Source: Bacillus sp. Marseille-P3661 (GTDB lineage: Bacteria > Bacillota > Bacilli > Bacillales > Bacillaceae_J). From it: a stretch of DNA of 64,000 nucleotides. The stretch lies in contig NZ_LT965959.1 of the NCBI RefSeq assembly GCF_900240995.1, positions 153,019 to 217,018 of the forward strand, read 5' to 3'. Shown in pieces: positions 26,627-35,618 of the stretch. Position numbers and translations under genes: made by a program. The notes under the pieces are model-generated. The model searched no databases and was not told the origin of the DNA. It saw only the letters and a program-made list of their open reading frames with translations. Each line of letters begins with the position of its first letter. The stretch's first letter is position 1.

Positions 26627-27889
26627 ATGGAATGGTTAGTATTTTTGATATTCGTAGTATTCTTAATCTTACGAGTGCCGGTCGCGTTTGCATTGGCAAT
26701 ATCATCCTTGATTATGTTTTACGTCCAAGACTTTAATTTAATAACTGTTACACAGAAAATATATAATGGGTTAGACTCCACCACGTTAATGGCAATCCCA
26801 GGATTTATATTCGCTGGAATCATCATGACTAGAGGTGGAATTGCGAAATATTTGATAGAATTTTTAAAGTCCTGGGTTGGACATATTTCCGGTGGTATGG
26901 CGGTCGTTACGATTTTAGCTTGTATGATTTTTGCTGCTATTTCAGGATCCAGTCCGGCTACGGCTGCTGCCATTGGTTCTATCATGATACCGGGAATGAT
27001 GAATGCCGGATATAGTAAAAAGTATGCGATGGGATTAGTTGCTGCAGGTGGGACATTAGGAATTCTGATTCCGCCATCATTATCTTTCATCTTATATGGT
27101 GCAGTGACGGGTACTTCAATCGGTGACCTATTTATTGCAGGTATACTACCGGGGATTTTCTTAGGTTTGGTATTAATCACAAGTGCGATTATTTATGCAA
27201 GAAAGAATAACTTTGGAAAATTACCGCAAGCATCTTGGAGTGAAAGGAAAGCGGCTAGTATTAAGGCAATACCGGGCGGCTTATTACCTTTCATCATTTT
27301 TTATACGATTTACGGCGGGATTGCAACGCCAACAGAGTCTGCTGTAATTGCATGTGTTTATGGATTAATAGTGTCGATATTTATTTATAAAGAAATTAAA
27401 ATAAAAGATATTAAACCGGTTTTAGTAGAAACAGTTCAATTAACTTCAATGATTTTTATGATCATTGCTGCTGCGATCATCTTCGGATTATATTTAACGA
27501 ACAATCAAATCCCTCAAGCAATTGCTAGTTGGATTATTGACAGCAACTTTAATAAATGGATGTTCTTGGCAATGGTTAATATTTTGCTGTTCATTCTTGG
27601 GACTTTCCTTGAAGGTGTTGCCATTATCTTAATTACAATGCCACTTTTCTTCCCGATATTAGGACAATTGGGAATCAATCCTATTCACTTTGCTGTTATT
27701 ATCGTTGTGAACCTGGAGTTGGCTATGATAACGCCACCAGTTGGCTTAAATTTATTTGTTGTTAGTGGAGTTGCTAAGGAAAAACTTGAAAACGTAATTA
27801 AGGCTATTGTTCCATATATATTCTTAATGATAGCTGTGCTAATTATCATTATTGTATGGCCGGAATTAAGTCTTATGTTAGTTGAATGA
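26627..27889 (+). CDS. TRAP transporter large permease (DctM family)
   Basis: The 420-aa protein is very hydrophobic with about 12 TM helices. It shows DctM motifs IPGFIFAGIIMTRGGIAKYL, AISGSSPATAAAIGSIMIPGM, GTLGILIPPSLSFILYGAVT and MITPPVGLNLFVVSG. It is the Na+-coupled transport subunit for the acid bound by the DctP protein. SD aaaaggggg lies before the ATG. Confidence 0.92.
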   Translation: MEWLVFLIFVVFLILRVPVAFALAISSLIMFYVQDFNLITVTQKIYNGLDSTTLMAIPGFIFAGIIMTRGGIAKYLIEFLKSWVGHISGGMAVVTILACMIFAAISGSSPATAAAIGSIMIPGMMNAGYSKKYAMGLVAAGGTLGILIPPSLSFILYGAVTGTSIGDLFIAGILPGIFLGLVLITSAIIYARKNNFGKLPQASWSERKAASIKAIPGGLLPFIIFYTIYGGIATPTESAVIACVYGLIVSIFIYKEIKIKDIKPVLVETVQLTSMIFMIIAAAIIFGLYLTNNQIPQAIASWIIDSNFNKWMFLAMVNILLFILGTFLEGVAIILITMPLFFPILGQLGINPIHFAVIIVVNLELAMITPPVGLNLFVVSGVAKEKLENVIKAIVPYIFLMIAVLIIIIVWPELSLMLVE

Positions 27890-27907
27890 TAGCGGGAAGG
27901 TTGGACC

Positions 27908-29221
27908 ATGATGAATTTGTTAAAGGGTTTAGAAAGTTTAGAGAAAGAATTAATAGAATTACGTAGAGACTTTCATAGATACCCGGAATCGGGCTGGCTG
28001 GAATACAGAACGTCTGCCAAGATTGCCAGTCTGCTTGAAAGCTATGGATATAAAGTCTATGTTGGAAAAGATGCAGTCCATTCAGAAGCGCGTATGGGTG
28101 TACCGAACGAAGATGTATTGAAACTCCATGAAGAAAGGGCTATTTCGGAGGGTGTTGCTCCGAAATGGCTTGACTTAATGAAAGGAGGACATACAGGAGT
28201 TGTTGGTGTCATTCAATCACCAAACCCTGGTCCTGTTGTTGCATTAAGGTTTGATATTGATTCATTAGATATACTTGAAAGCAAAGCAGATCATCATGTA
28301 CCGGTTCAAAAAGGATTCCGTTCTGTACATGAAGGCATGATGCATGCTTGTGGTCATGATGGCCATGCTGCCATCGGTTTAGGTGTAGCAAAGTTATTGA
28401 TGGAAAATGTTGATCGACTTCATGGTGAAGTTAGGCTGTTATTTCAACCAGCAGAAGAAGGTGTACGTGGTGCAAAAGCTATGGTTGAAAAAGGCTGGTT
28501 AGATGGGGTTGACTATTTCTATAGTGGACATATTGCCTTTCAGAGCTTCAAACTCGGTGAAATAGTAGCTACAGTAGGAGGTTTTCTGGCTACTACTAAG
28601 TTGGACGTAACCTACAAAGGACAGGCTGCCCATGCTGGAGATAAGCCTGAAAATGGTAGAAATGCATTATTAGCAGCTGCATCAGCAAGTTTACATCTTC
28701 ATGGAATATCTAGACATAGTCAAGGGAAAACGAGAATAAATGTTGGTAAATTAAATGCCGGTTCAGGTAGAAATGTAATTCCGGATTATGCCACGATGGC
28801 GATTGAAACTCGTGGAGAAACAACTAAGTTGAACGAATATATGACAAAAGAAGCGATTAGAATAATCGAAAATATGGCTAAAGTATATGATGTTGAATGT
28901 GAATGGAAAGTTGCAGGTCAAGCTCCTGGGGCTCAATCAAATGAAGAATTAATTCCATTTATTCAATCTGAGATTGAAGCAGTATCTGGCGTTACTTCAC
29001 TAGTTTCCAATATGGATTTAAATGGATCAGAAGATGCAGTGTACATGATTAATAGAGTACAAGAGCAAGGAGGGAAGGCATCCTACTTATTATTTGGTTC
29101 TCCTATTCCTGCGGGGCACCATGATCCATTATTTGATATTAATGAGGATGTTTTAAAAATCGGTTCAGAAATATTAACACGCCTCGTTTTATCATCTGAA
29201 AAATTGAATGGAGGTCATTAG
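27908..29221 (+). CDS. M20-family amidohydrolase, AbgA/AbgB-like
   Basis: The 437-aa protein has M20 metallopeptidase features: ELRRDFHRYPESGWLEYRT near the N-terminus, HACGHDGHAAIG (about 147-158), QPAEEGVRGAKAM with the catalytic and metal-binding Glu pair, and a dimerisation-domain AAHAGDKPENGRNA. An insert around residues 60-90 (after GKDAVHSEARMG) is typical of the aminobenzoyl-glutamate hydrolase-like branch. It would cleave an N-acyl amino acid amide bond. It lies just after the TRAP genes, so it probably acts on the imported compound or its product. Confidence 0.88.
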   Translation: MMNLLKGLESLEKELIELRRDFHRYPESGWLEYRTSAKIASLLESYGYKVYVGKDAVHSEARMGVPNEDVLKLHEERAISEGVAPKWLDLMKGGHTGVVGVIQSPNPGPVVALRFDIDSLDILESKADHHVPVQKGFRSVHEGMMHACGHDGHAAIGLGVAKLLMENVDRLHGEVRLLFQPAEEGVRGAKAMVEKGWLDGVDYFYSGHIAFQSFKLGEIVATVGGFLATTKLDVTYKGQAAHAGDKPENGRNALLAAASASLHLHGISRHSQGKTRINVGKLNAGSGRNVIPDYATMAIETRGETTKLNEYMTKEAIRIIENMAKVYDVECEWKVAGQAPGAQSNEELIPFIQSEIEAVSGVTSLVSNMDLNGSEDAVYMINRVQEQGGKASYLLFGSPIPAGHHDPLFDINEDVLKIGSEILTRLVLSSEKLNGGH

Positions 29222-29222
29222 G

Positions 29223-30476
29223 ATGTTGCATTGGTTAGACGAAAAATTGCAGATGTTGAATCCACAGACTACTAGAGATGAAAATGGCGGATACACCAGA
29301 TTAGGTTTTAGTGAAGAAGAACAACTTGCAATGAAAGCATTCATTGAAATTGCTAATGAACTAAATTTAGTAATTAGAAAAGATGAAATTGGTAATCTAA
29401 TTGCTCAGTGGCCTGGGTCAAACCCTACATTACCCCATATCGCCACAGGTTCCCACCTTGATACTGTAAAAAATGGTGGTGCCTATGACGGAGCAGCAGG
29501 AGTATTAGCGGGTTTAGGGGTTATAAAACAATTGCAATCGCTAAAATACACACCTAGTCATACTATAGAAGTCATTTGTTTTATATCTGAGGAATCATCA
29601 CGATTTGGCGTCCCAACCATTGGCAGCAAAGCAATGACCGGTCAACTGGAAATAGATAAAATTAAACATTTAACAGATCCTGATGGAACAACGATTCAAG
29701 ATGCTATGGAACATATTGGAGTAAATCTCTCAGAAATTAGCAGAGCTGAAAGAAAAGGTAGCGAATTACACTCATTTGTTGAATTGCATATTGAACAGGG
29801 AATAGTACTAGAAAATGCTGATTGTAACGTGGGAATAGTATCAGGAATATCCAGTCCTTTGAGATATAAAGTTCAGATTAATGGTGTTGCTAGCCATTCA
29901 GGTAGTACGCTAATGGAATATAGGAAGGATGCCATGGCAATAGCCGGACGGATCATAACTTTTATTGAAGAATTAGGTAAAAGTGAATCCCAAAAGGATC
30001 ATTTCGTTTCAACCGTTACAACGGCCGATGTCTCTCCGAATGTTATGAACGTTATTCCAGGGTCTGTAACGTTAGGAATAGATATTCGTAGTACAAATGA
30101 CCAACTAAAACAGCAAAGTCAAACTAAGTTCGAAAATTATTGTAAATCTTTATCTGCCTCCACCGGTGTGGATATAAAATTAATTGAAATAGCAAATGAA
30201 CCAGCCGTACTAATGAACGAACAAGTAATGAATGATTTAATGGAGGTAGCAGGAATTTCTAATAAATCTCACATGAAAATTATGAGTGGCGCAGGACATG
30301 ATGCCATGAATATGGCAGCAAAATGGAAGAGTGGAATGCTGTTTATTCCTTGTAAGGACGGTATTAGCCATCATCCAAATGAATATGCCAAAACCTCCGA
30401 TATTTTAAATGGTATTGATGTTTTAACAAATTATATCAAACTTATTGACCAAAGGATGGTGTCTCAAAATGACTAA
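29223..30476 (+). CDS. N-carbamoyl-L-amino-acid / allantoate amidohydrolase-type M20 enzyme
   Basis: ATG 29223 has SD ggaggt 7 bases upstream; ATG 29208 lacks spacing. The 417-aa protein has GSHLDTVKNGGAYDGAAG, ISEESSRFGVPTIGSKAM, FVELHIEQG and MSGAGHDAMNMA. This motif set belongs to the HyuC/AllC branch, which removes carbamoyl or ureido groups and releases CO2 and NH3. With the cyclic amidohydrolase at 35.6 kb it would complete a hydantoinase/carbamoylase-like sequence. The substrate is unresolved: N-carbamoyl aspartate, allantoate and other ureido acids are all possible. Confidence 0.88.
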   Translation: MLHWLDEKLQMLNPQTTRDENGGYTRLGFSEEEQLAMKAFIEIANELNLVIRKDEIGNLIAQWPGSNPTLPHIATGSHLDTVKNGGAYDGAAGVLAGLGVIKQLQSLKYTPSHTIEVICFISEESSRFGVPTIGSKAMTGQLEIDKIKHLTDPDGTTIQDAMEHIGVNLSEISRAERKGSELHSFVELHIEQGIVLENADCNVGIVSGISSPLRYKVQINGVASHSGSTLMEYRKDAMAIAGRIITFIEELGKSESQKDHFVSTVTTADVSPNVMNVIPGSVTLGIDIRSTNDQLKQQSQTKFENYCKSLSASTGVDIKLIEIANEPAVLMNEQVMNDLMEVAGISNKSHMKIMSGAGHDAMNMAAKWKSGMLFIPCKDGISHHPNEYAKTSDILNGIDVLTNYIKLIDQRMVSQND

Positions 30477-31770
30477 TTCCATGACTTTTGTTGCGACTGG
30501 GGATAGCTTTATTACACGCCGCTTACCATCAACTGATTCTGAAGAATTCCGCAATTTAACAAGAATTATCAATCAAGGTGAGTTTCGATTCACAAATTTT
30601 GAAGTGACGGCCCATAACTTTGAGGGTTTTCCTTCAGCAGTTAGTGGCGGAACATGGGCTATTGCTGAACCGGGCGTATTAGAAGATATTAAGAGCTATG
30701 GTTTTAATACGTTAGCATGGGCAAATAATCATACACTTGATTATTCATATGGTGGTCTTGAAGCAACTGACAAATATATCAATCAATATGGATTTGTTCA
30801 TGCTGGTGTTGGAAAAAACTTAGCTGAAGCAAGTGCCCCCAAATATCTTGACTGTCCATCAGGTCGGATTGCTTTAATTGCGGCAACGTCAACTTTTCAT
30901 GAAACTTGGGCAGCAGGTGAACAACGTTCGGATGTAGAAGGTCGACCAGGCGTTAACCCATTAAGATTTACAACAAAATATGTAGTTTCTAAAGAAAAGT
31001 TGGAGCAGTTAAAAGAAATCTCTGCCCTTACAGATATAAATGCGGATTATAATTTAGCAGTAAAGGAAGGGTTTGCTGTTGCTTCCGGTGAGAATTCCTT
31101 TAAATTTGGAGCATATGAATTTGAAGTCGGTGAAGATGAAGGCAAAAGAACAAAGCCGGCAAAAAGGGATTTAGACAGAATACTTAAAGCTATTTCGGAA
31201 GCTAAACGCCAAGCAGATTATGTAATAGTAAGCATACATTCACATGAGATGGAAGGCGAAGATAAGAGTAAGCCAATTGAGTTTATAAAAGAGTTTTCTA
31301 GAACATGTATTGATCATGGTGCGCATGCCGTCATAGGGCACGGTCCTCATATTTTAAGAGGCATTGAGATTTATAAAGAACGACCAATATTCTATAGTCT
31401 AGGTAACTTTATTTTTCAAAATGATACTGTTTCAAAATTACCACATGACTTTTATGAAAAATACGGTATGGGCTTTGAAGACAATGTGGCCGATGCGTTT
31501 GATAAAAGAAGTGATAATGGGAATAAAGGATTGGGTGTTAATCCTGATGTTTGGGAATCTGTCATCCCATTTTGGACAATGAAAGATGGGAAGTTGGAAG
31601 AATTGAAACTATACCCAATTGATCTCGGTTTTGAGATGCCAAGATATAAAAAAGGATGGCCTGTATTATCAAAGACTAGCCAAGCATTAGAGAAGTTGCA
31701 AGACTTATCTAAACCTTTTGGTACAGAAATTGAGATTAAAGATAATATTGGGATTATTAGAGGGAAGTAA
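30469..31770 (+). CDS. CapA-family metallophosphoesterase-like protein
   Basis: ATG 30469 has SD aaaggatgg and overlaps the previous stop by 8 bases. The 433-aa protein shows the CapA/PgsA fold: TFVATGDSFITRR, TLAWANNHTLDYSYGGLEAT, VSIHSHEMEG, AHAVIGHGPHILRGIEIY and FYSLGNFIF. CapA proteins are best known from poly-gamma-glutamate synthesis, but here no membrane anchor or signal peptide is seen. It may be a cytoplasmic metal-dependent amidase or phosphatase in the pathway. Its location inside a catabolic operon is notable. Confidence 0.85.
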   Translation: MTNSMTFVATGDSFITRRLPSTDSEEFRNLTRIINQGEFRFTNFEVTAHNFEGFPSAVSGGTWAIAEPGVLEDIKSYGFNTLAWANNHTLDYSYGGLEATDKYINQYGFVHAGVGKNLAEASAPKYLDCPSGRIALIAATSTFHETWAAGEQRSDVEGRPGVNPLRFTTKYVVSKEKLEQLKEISALTDINADYNLAVKEGFAVASGENSFKFGAYEFEVGEDEGKRTKPAKRDLDRILKAISEAKRQADYVIVSIHSHEMEGEDKSKPIEFIKEFSRTCIDHGAHAVIGHGPHILRGIEIYKERPIFYSLGNFIFQNDTVSKLPHDFYEKYGMGFEDNVADAFDKRSDNGNKGLGVNPDVWESVIPFWTMKDGKLEELKLYPIDLGFEMPRYKKGWPVLSKTSQALEKLQDLSKPFGTEIEIKDNIGIIRGK

Positions 31771-31825
31771 GGGGGAACATTGTTGTTCTCCTTTTATTTC
31801 TTAACAATTGAAGGAAGGCGACACC

Positions 31826-33034
31826 GTGGAAATTGAAATCGAACAAGGACACATTCAACGTTTGTGGACAAAGAATTTAATTTGGATATTATCTATTCAA
31901 GTTATGTCCGCTTTAGCCTACCATGGGTATGCTAGCTTAATCCCGTTTATTCAAAGTGAATTTATGTTAACTAAAGTTGAAGTTGGTTATATGACATCAG
32001 CGATGTTTTTAGGTTCAAGCATCATTTCGATTCCATCAGGAGTAGTTACAGATAGGATCGGGGTTAGAAATACGTTAACACTTTTTTGTTTAATTATGGT
32101 AGGAGTCCTTTATATTTTTCTTTTTACAACAAGTTATATCGCTATTATTGCATTATTAGTTTGTTTTGGTGTTGGTTATGGCGGAATTACGCCTGCAACA
32201 AACCGATGCATTATGGATGAGTTTCCTATACAAAATAGAGGTACAGCAATGGGGATCAAGCAAATGGGTGTACCCTTAGGAGTAGTTATTGCAACTTTTA
32301 TCTTGCCGTTAATGGCCCATCATTACTCGTGGAACATCTCACTTTTTGTTATAGGTAACATTCTCCTTCTTGTTAGTTTAGCTTACTTTTTAAAAAATCA
32401 ACGTGATATAAAAGTAGATTTTGCGGTGGACAACCCCTATGCGAAACTGAAGGAAGCTTTATTGAATAAAAAGGTTATAGTGCTTGGAATTGTCGTTTCA
32501 TTTTATATTTGTGTTCAAGTAAGTGTTACTACGTTTATAGTAATCTATCTTTATCAGTCGATTAAATTCTCATTATTCGTATCTACTCTTTGCCTTGGTC
32601 TTGTATATTGCGGTGGGGTATTAGGCAGAGGAATATGGGGATATATTAGCGATAATTTTTTCAATAGGCAAAGGAAGAAGATCCTTACATTTATTGGCAT
32701 ATTCTCTGGGTTTATGTTAGCTTTGCTTGGTTTTGTAAATGGGATGATGCCAGTGGTAGTAGTTTGCGTTTTATCCTTTTTGCTAGGTTTTACTACACAA
32801 GGTTGGAATGGAATATTCATGATGATGCTTTCGGAAAGTGCTAAAAAGTCTGATGTAGGCTTAACAAGCGGTGTTGGTTTAACCATTACAAATTTTGGAG
32901 CCATTCTTGGAACCCCATTGGCAGGTTTAATTGTCGATTTAAGCGGGTCTTATCAAATTATGTGGTGGTCTTTAGCTGTCATTTTAACAGGGGTCTCACT
33001 ATTAACCAATTTTCTAAATATTGAAAATAATTAA
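31826..33034 (+). CDS. Major facilitator superfamily transporter
   Basis: GTG 31826 has SD aaggaagg 7 bases upstream. The 402-aa protein has 12 predicted TM helices and the MFS loop 2-3 motif GVVTDRIGVRNTL. Its NRCIMDEFPIQNRGTAMGIKQMGVPLG resembles the nitrate/cyanate/phthalate-type carriers. It is a second importer in the same operon as the TRAP system, perhaps for a related substrate or for export of a product. Confidence 0.88.
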   Translation: MEIEIEQGHIQRLWTKNLIWILSIQVMSALAYHGYASLIPFIQSEFMLTKVEVGYMTSAMFLGSSIISIPSGVVTDRIGVRNTLTLFCLIMVGVLYIFLFTTSYIAIIALLVCFGVGYGGITPATNRCIMDEFPIQNRGTAMGIKQMGVPLGVVIATFILPLMAHHYSWNISLFVIGNILLLVSLAYFLKNQRDIKVDFAVDNPYAKLKEALLNKKVIVLGIVVSFYICVQVSVTTFIVIYLYQSIKFSLFVSTLCLGLVYCGGVLGRGIWGYISDNFFNRQRKKILTFIGIFSGFMLALLGFVNGMMPVVVVCVLSFLLGFTTQGWNGIFMMMLSESAKKSDVGLTSGVGLTITNFGAILGTPLAGLIVDLSGSYQIMWWSLAVILTGVSLLTNFLNIENN

Positions 33035-33061
33035 GTTGTAAATAAAGGAGGAGGGTATCCG

Positions 33062-33889
33062 ATGACTTTGAATGTTGCAATCCTTGGATGTGGAAATATG
33101 GGATCCTTCATTACTGAAGCAATTATTAGGGGTGAAGCAGGTGACATTAAGCTACATACCCTTATCGGTTCAACACGAAATATAAAAAAAGTAAAGCAAC
33201 TTGCAGAGCATGCAAATTGTAAGTGGATAACGGACCCTAAAAAGTTAGATGTTACTGAAATCGATTTAGTGATTGAAGCTGCAGGCCAACAGGCTGTAAA
33301 AGATTATATGCTATCCTACTTGGAATTGGGTAAGCATATTATGTTAATTAGTGTAGGGGCCTTATGTGAACAAGAAATTTTTGAAAAAGTGGTAGAACTT
33401 TCACGGAGAACAGGTGCTCAAGTTATTCTTCCATCTGGAGCGATAGGTGGGCTTGATGCGATAAGGAGTGCGGCTTTTGGAGGCTTGGAATCTGTTGAAT
33501 TGATTACTAGAAAGCCGCCCCATGCACTTAAAGGTGCACCGTATGTTGTTGAAAAAGGATTTGATTTAGATCATCTTCAATGTGATCTCGAATTGTTTAA
33601 TGGGAACGCAATGGATGCCGCCAAAGCATTTCCAGCGAATATAAATGTAGCAGCAGCATTAAGTCTTTCTGGTATAGGACATGAAAGAACGCAAGTTAAA
33701 ATCATAGCTAGCCCTTCTGTTAAAAGGAACACCCATGAAATAAAGGTAGTTGGGGATTGCGGAGAATTTACTTTTAAGTTTGAAAACAAAGCATCACCCC
33801 AAAACCCAAAGACTAGTCAACTTGCCACGTTAAGTGTATTAAGTGCACTTAAGGAATTTAATAATCCTGTAAAAGGAGTTGTGCTTTAA
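33062..33889 (+). CDS. L-aspartate dehydrogenase (NadX/AspDH family)
   Basis: The 275-aa protein has a Rossmann fold start VAILGCGNMGSFITEAI, EAAGQQAVKDYM, and the family motifs LPSGAIGGLDAIRSA and PANINVAAALSLSGIGHERTQVKI. The His in GIGHERT is the expected catalytic residue. It converts aspartate to iminoaspartate/oxaloacetate with NAD(P)+ and releases ammonia. Unlike NadX of NAD synthesis it is not next to nadA or nadC; it lies 2 bases before aspartase, so a catabolic role is likely. SD ggaggaggg precedes the ATG. Confidence 0.88.
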   Translation: MTLNVAILGCGNMGSFITEAIIRGEAGDIKLHTLIGSTRNIKKVKQLAEHANCKWITDPKKLDVTEIDLVIEAAGQQAVKDYMLSYLELGKHIMLISVGALCEQEIFEKVVELSRRTGAQVILPSGAIGGLDAIRSAAFGGLESVELITRKPPHALKGAPYVVEKGFDLDHLQCDLELFNGNAMDAAKAFPANINVAAALSLSGIGHERTQVKIIASPSVKRNTHEIKVVGDCGEFTFKFENKASPQNPKTSQLATLSVLSALKEFNNPVKGVVL

Positions 33890-33891
33890 TC

Positions 33892-35310
33892 ATGACAAAT
33901 ACTCGAACAGAAAAAGACTTTTTAGGCAGTAAAGAGGTACCTGCAGATGCTTACTATGGTATACAAACTTTACGAGCTGTTGAAAATTTCCCTATTACTG
34001 GATATAAGATGCATCAGGAATTAATAATAGCAATGGCCATGATTAAAAAGTCTGCAGCACTGGCTAATATGGAGGTTGGCAGGCTTTACGAAGGATTAGG
34101 CAATATTATCGTAAGTGCAACGGAAGAAATAATAGAAGGTAAATGGCATGACCACTTTATAGTTGATCCTATTCAGGGGGGCGCAGGAACATCCTTTAAC
34201 ATGAATACAAACGAAGTGATTGCAAATAGAGGTCTTGAATTAATGGGAAAAGAAAAAGGGGATTATCTCCACTTGAGCCCGAATTCACACGTTAATATGT
34301 CGCAATCCACGAACGATTCATTTCCAACTGCAATCCATCTTGCTACTCTTACTTTGTTGGATAAGTTGCTAGCTACGATGTCAGATATGCATGAAGCTTT
34401 CTCTAATAAAGCCAAAGAGTTTGATCATATCATCAAAATGGGAAGAACACATTTGCAAGATGCTGTGCCAATACGTCTTGGTCAAGAATTTGAAGCTTAT
34501 AGAAGGGTGATAGAACGAGATATCAAAAGGATTACCAATACAAAAGCAAACTTGTATGAGGTAAATATGGGTGCAACTGCTGTAGGTACAGGATTAAATG
34601 CAAATCCAAATTATATAAAAAGCGTAGTCCGCCATCTAGCAAATATTAGTGGTTTTCCATTGGTGAATACAGAAAATCTCGTAGATGCTACTCAAAATAC
34701 TGATGCTTATACGGAAGTATCTGCGGCCTTAAAGGTTTGCATGATGAATATGTCAAAAATTGCAAACGATTTAAGATTAATGGCTTCAGGACCACGTGTC
34801 GGTTTTAATGAAATTAAATTACCGGCACGTCAGCCAGGGTCGTCCATTATGCCTGGTAAAGTAAATCCGGTCATGCCGGAATTAATCAATCAAGTAGCTT
34901 TTCAAGTGATTGGTAACGACCATACTATTTGTCTAGCCTCTGAGGCAGGGCAACTTGAATTGAACGTAATGGAACCTGTTCTTGTTTTTAATTTACTGCA
35001 ATCGATCAGCATAATGAATAATGCCTTCCGTGTCTTTACAGACTATTGTGTAGTAGGAATTGAGGCAGACAAAGATAAACTTGAAAAAGATATTGAAAAA
35101 AGTGTAGGTGTTATTACTGCTGTTAACCCTCATTTAGGCTATGAGGTTGTAGCACGGATTGCTAGAGATGCCATTTTAAATGGTGAATCTGTCCGTGATT
35201 TATGTATCAAATATGATGTTTTAACTGAGGAAGAATTGGATTTGATACTTGACCCCTATGAAATGACCAAGCCTGGCATTGCGGGGGAATCTTTACTTTA
35301 TAATAAGTAG
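33892..35310 (+). CDS. aspA: Aspartate ammonia-lyase (aspartase)
   Basis: The 472-aa protein has the fumarase/aspartase superfamily signature GSSIMPGKVNPVMPE, plus GAGTSFNMNTNEVIANRG, SPNSHVNMSQSTNDSFPTA and GRTHLQDAVPIRLGQE. These match aspartase better than fumarase. It turns L-aspartate into fumarate and NH3. It directly follows aspartate dehydrogenase at the end of the operon, giving two routes from aspartate to TCA intermediates. Confidence 0.9.
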   Translation: MTNTRTEKDFLGSKEVPADAYYGIQTLRAVENFPITGYKMHQELIIAMAMIKKSAALANMEVGRLYEGLGNIIVSATEEIIEGKWHDHFIVDPIQGGAGTSFNMNTNEVIANRGLELMGKEKGDYLHLSPNSHVNMSQSTNDSFPTAIHLATLTLLDKLLATMSDMHEAFSNKAKEFDHIIKMGRTHLQDAVPIRLGQEFEAYRRVIERDIKRITNTKANLYEVNMGATAVGTGLNANPNYIKSVVRHLANISGFPLVNTENLVDATQNTDAYTEVSAALKVCMMNMSKIANDLRLMASGPRVGFNEIKLPARQPGSSIMPGKVNPVMPELINQVAFQVIGNDHTICLASEAGQLELNVMEPVLVFNLLQSISIMNNAFRVFTDYCVVGIEADKDKLEKDIEKSVGVITAVNPHLGYEVVARIARDAILNGESVRDLCIKYDVLTEEELDLILDPYEMTKPGIAGESLLYNK

Positions 35311-35618
35311 CTTAGGGTTTTGTCATAGTGCATTTCGGTTCCAAAAGTATACAGTTTAAATTCAAGATTGAACCATTGGGTTTAGTGTTTAAAAGCACTG
35401 GCCCCTTTTTCTCCTAAGCAGCTTGTGGTGTCTCAAAAACCTTACAAGATTGTCACGCTAAACACTTTACAACCAGGTTATGTAGAGCTACTTACAATTC
35501 CTATTATTGGGTTCGAGTTAAGCCTAACCTATATTAGAATTTGTAGACAATTGCATTTAATAAATTCAATATCATTATAGGGCGGTCTTAACTAAAAAAA
35601 TATAAAAGGAGAAAAACT
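35311..35618. other. Intergenic region between aspartase and the cyclic amidohydrolase
   Basis: There is no supported gene in these 308 bases. No strong terminator or riboswitch was recognised. SD aaaaggag lies at about 35604-35611. A separate promoter for the next gene is possible but not resolved. Confidence 0.4.

Noticed and set aside
33062-33889. NadX for NAD biosynthesis
   Set aside because: No nadA, nadB or nadC neighbour; it sits 2 bases before aspartase in a catabolic operon.
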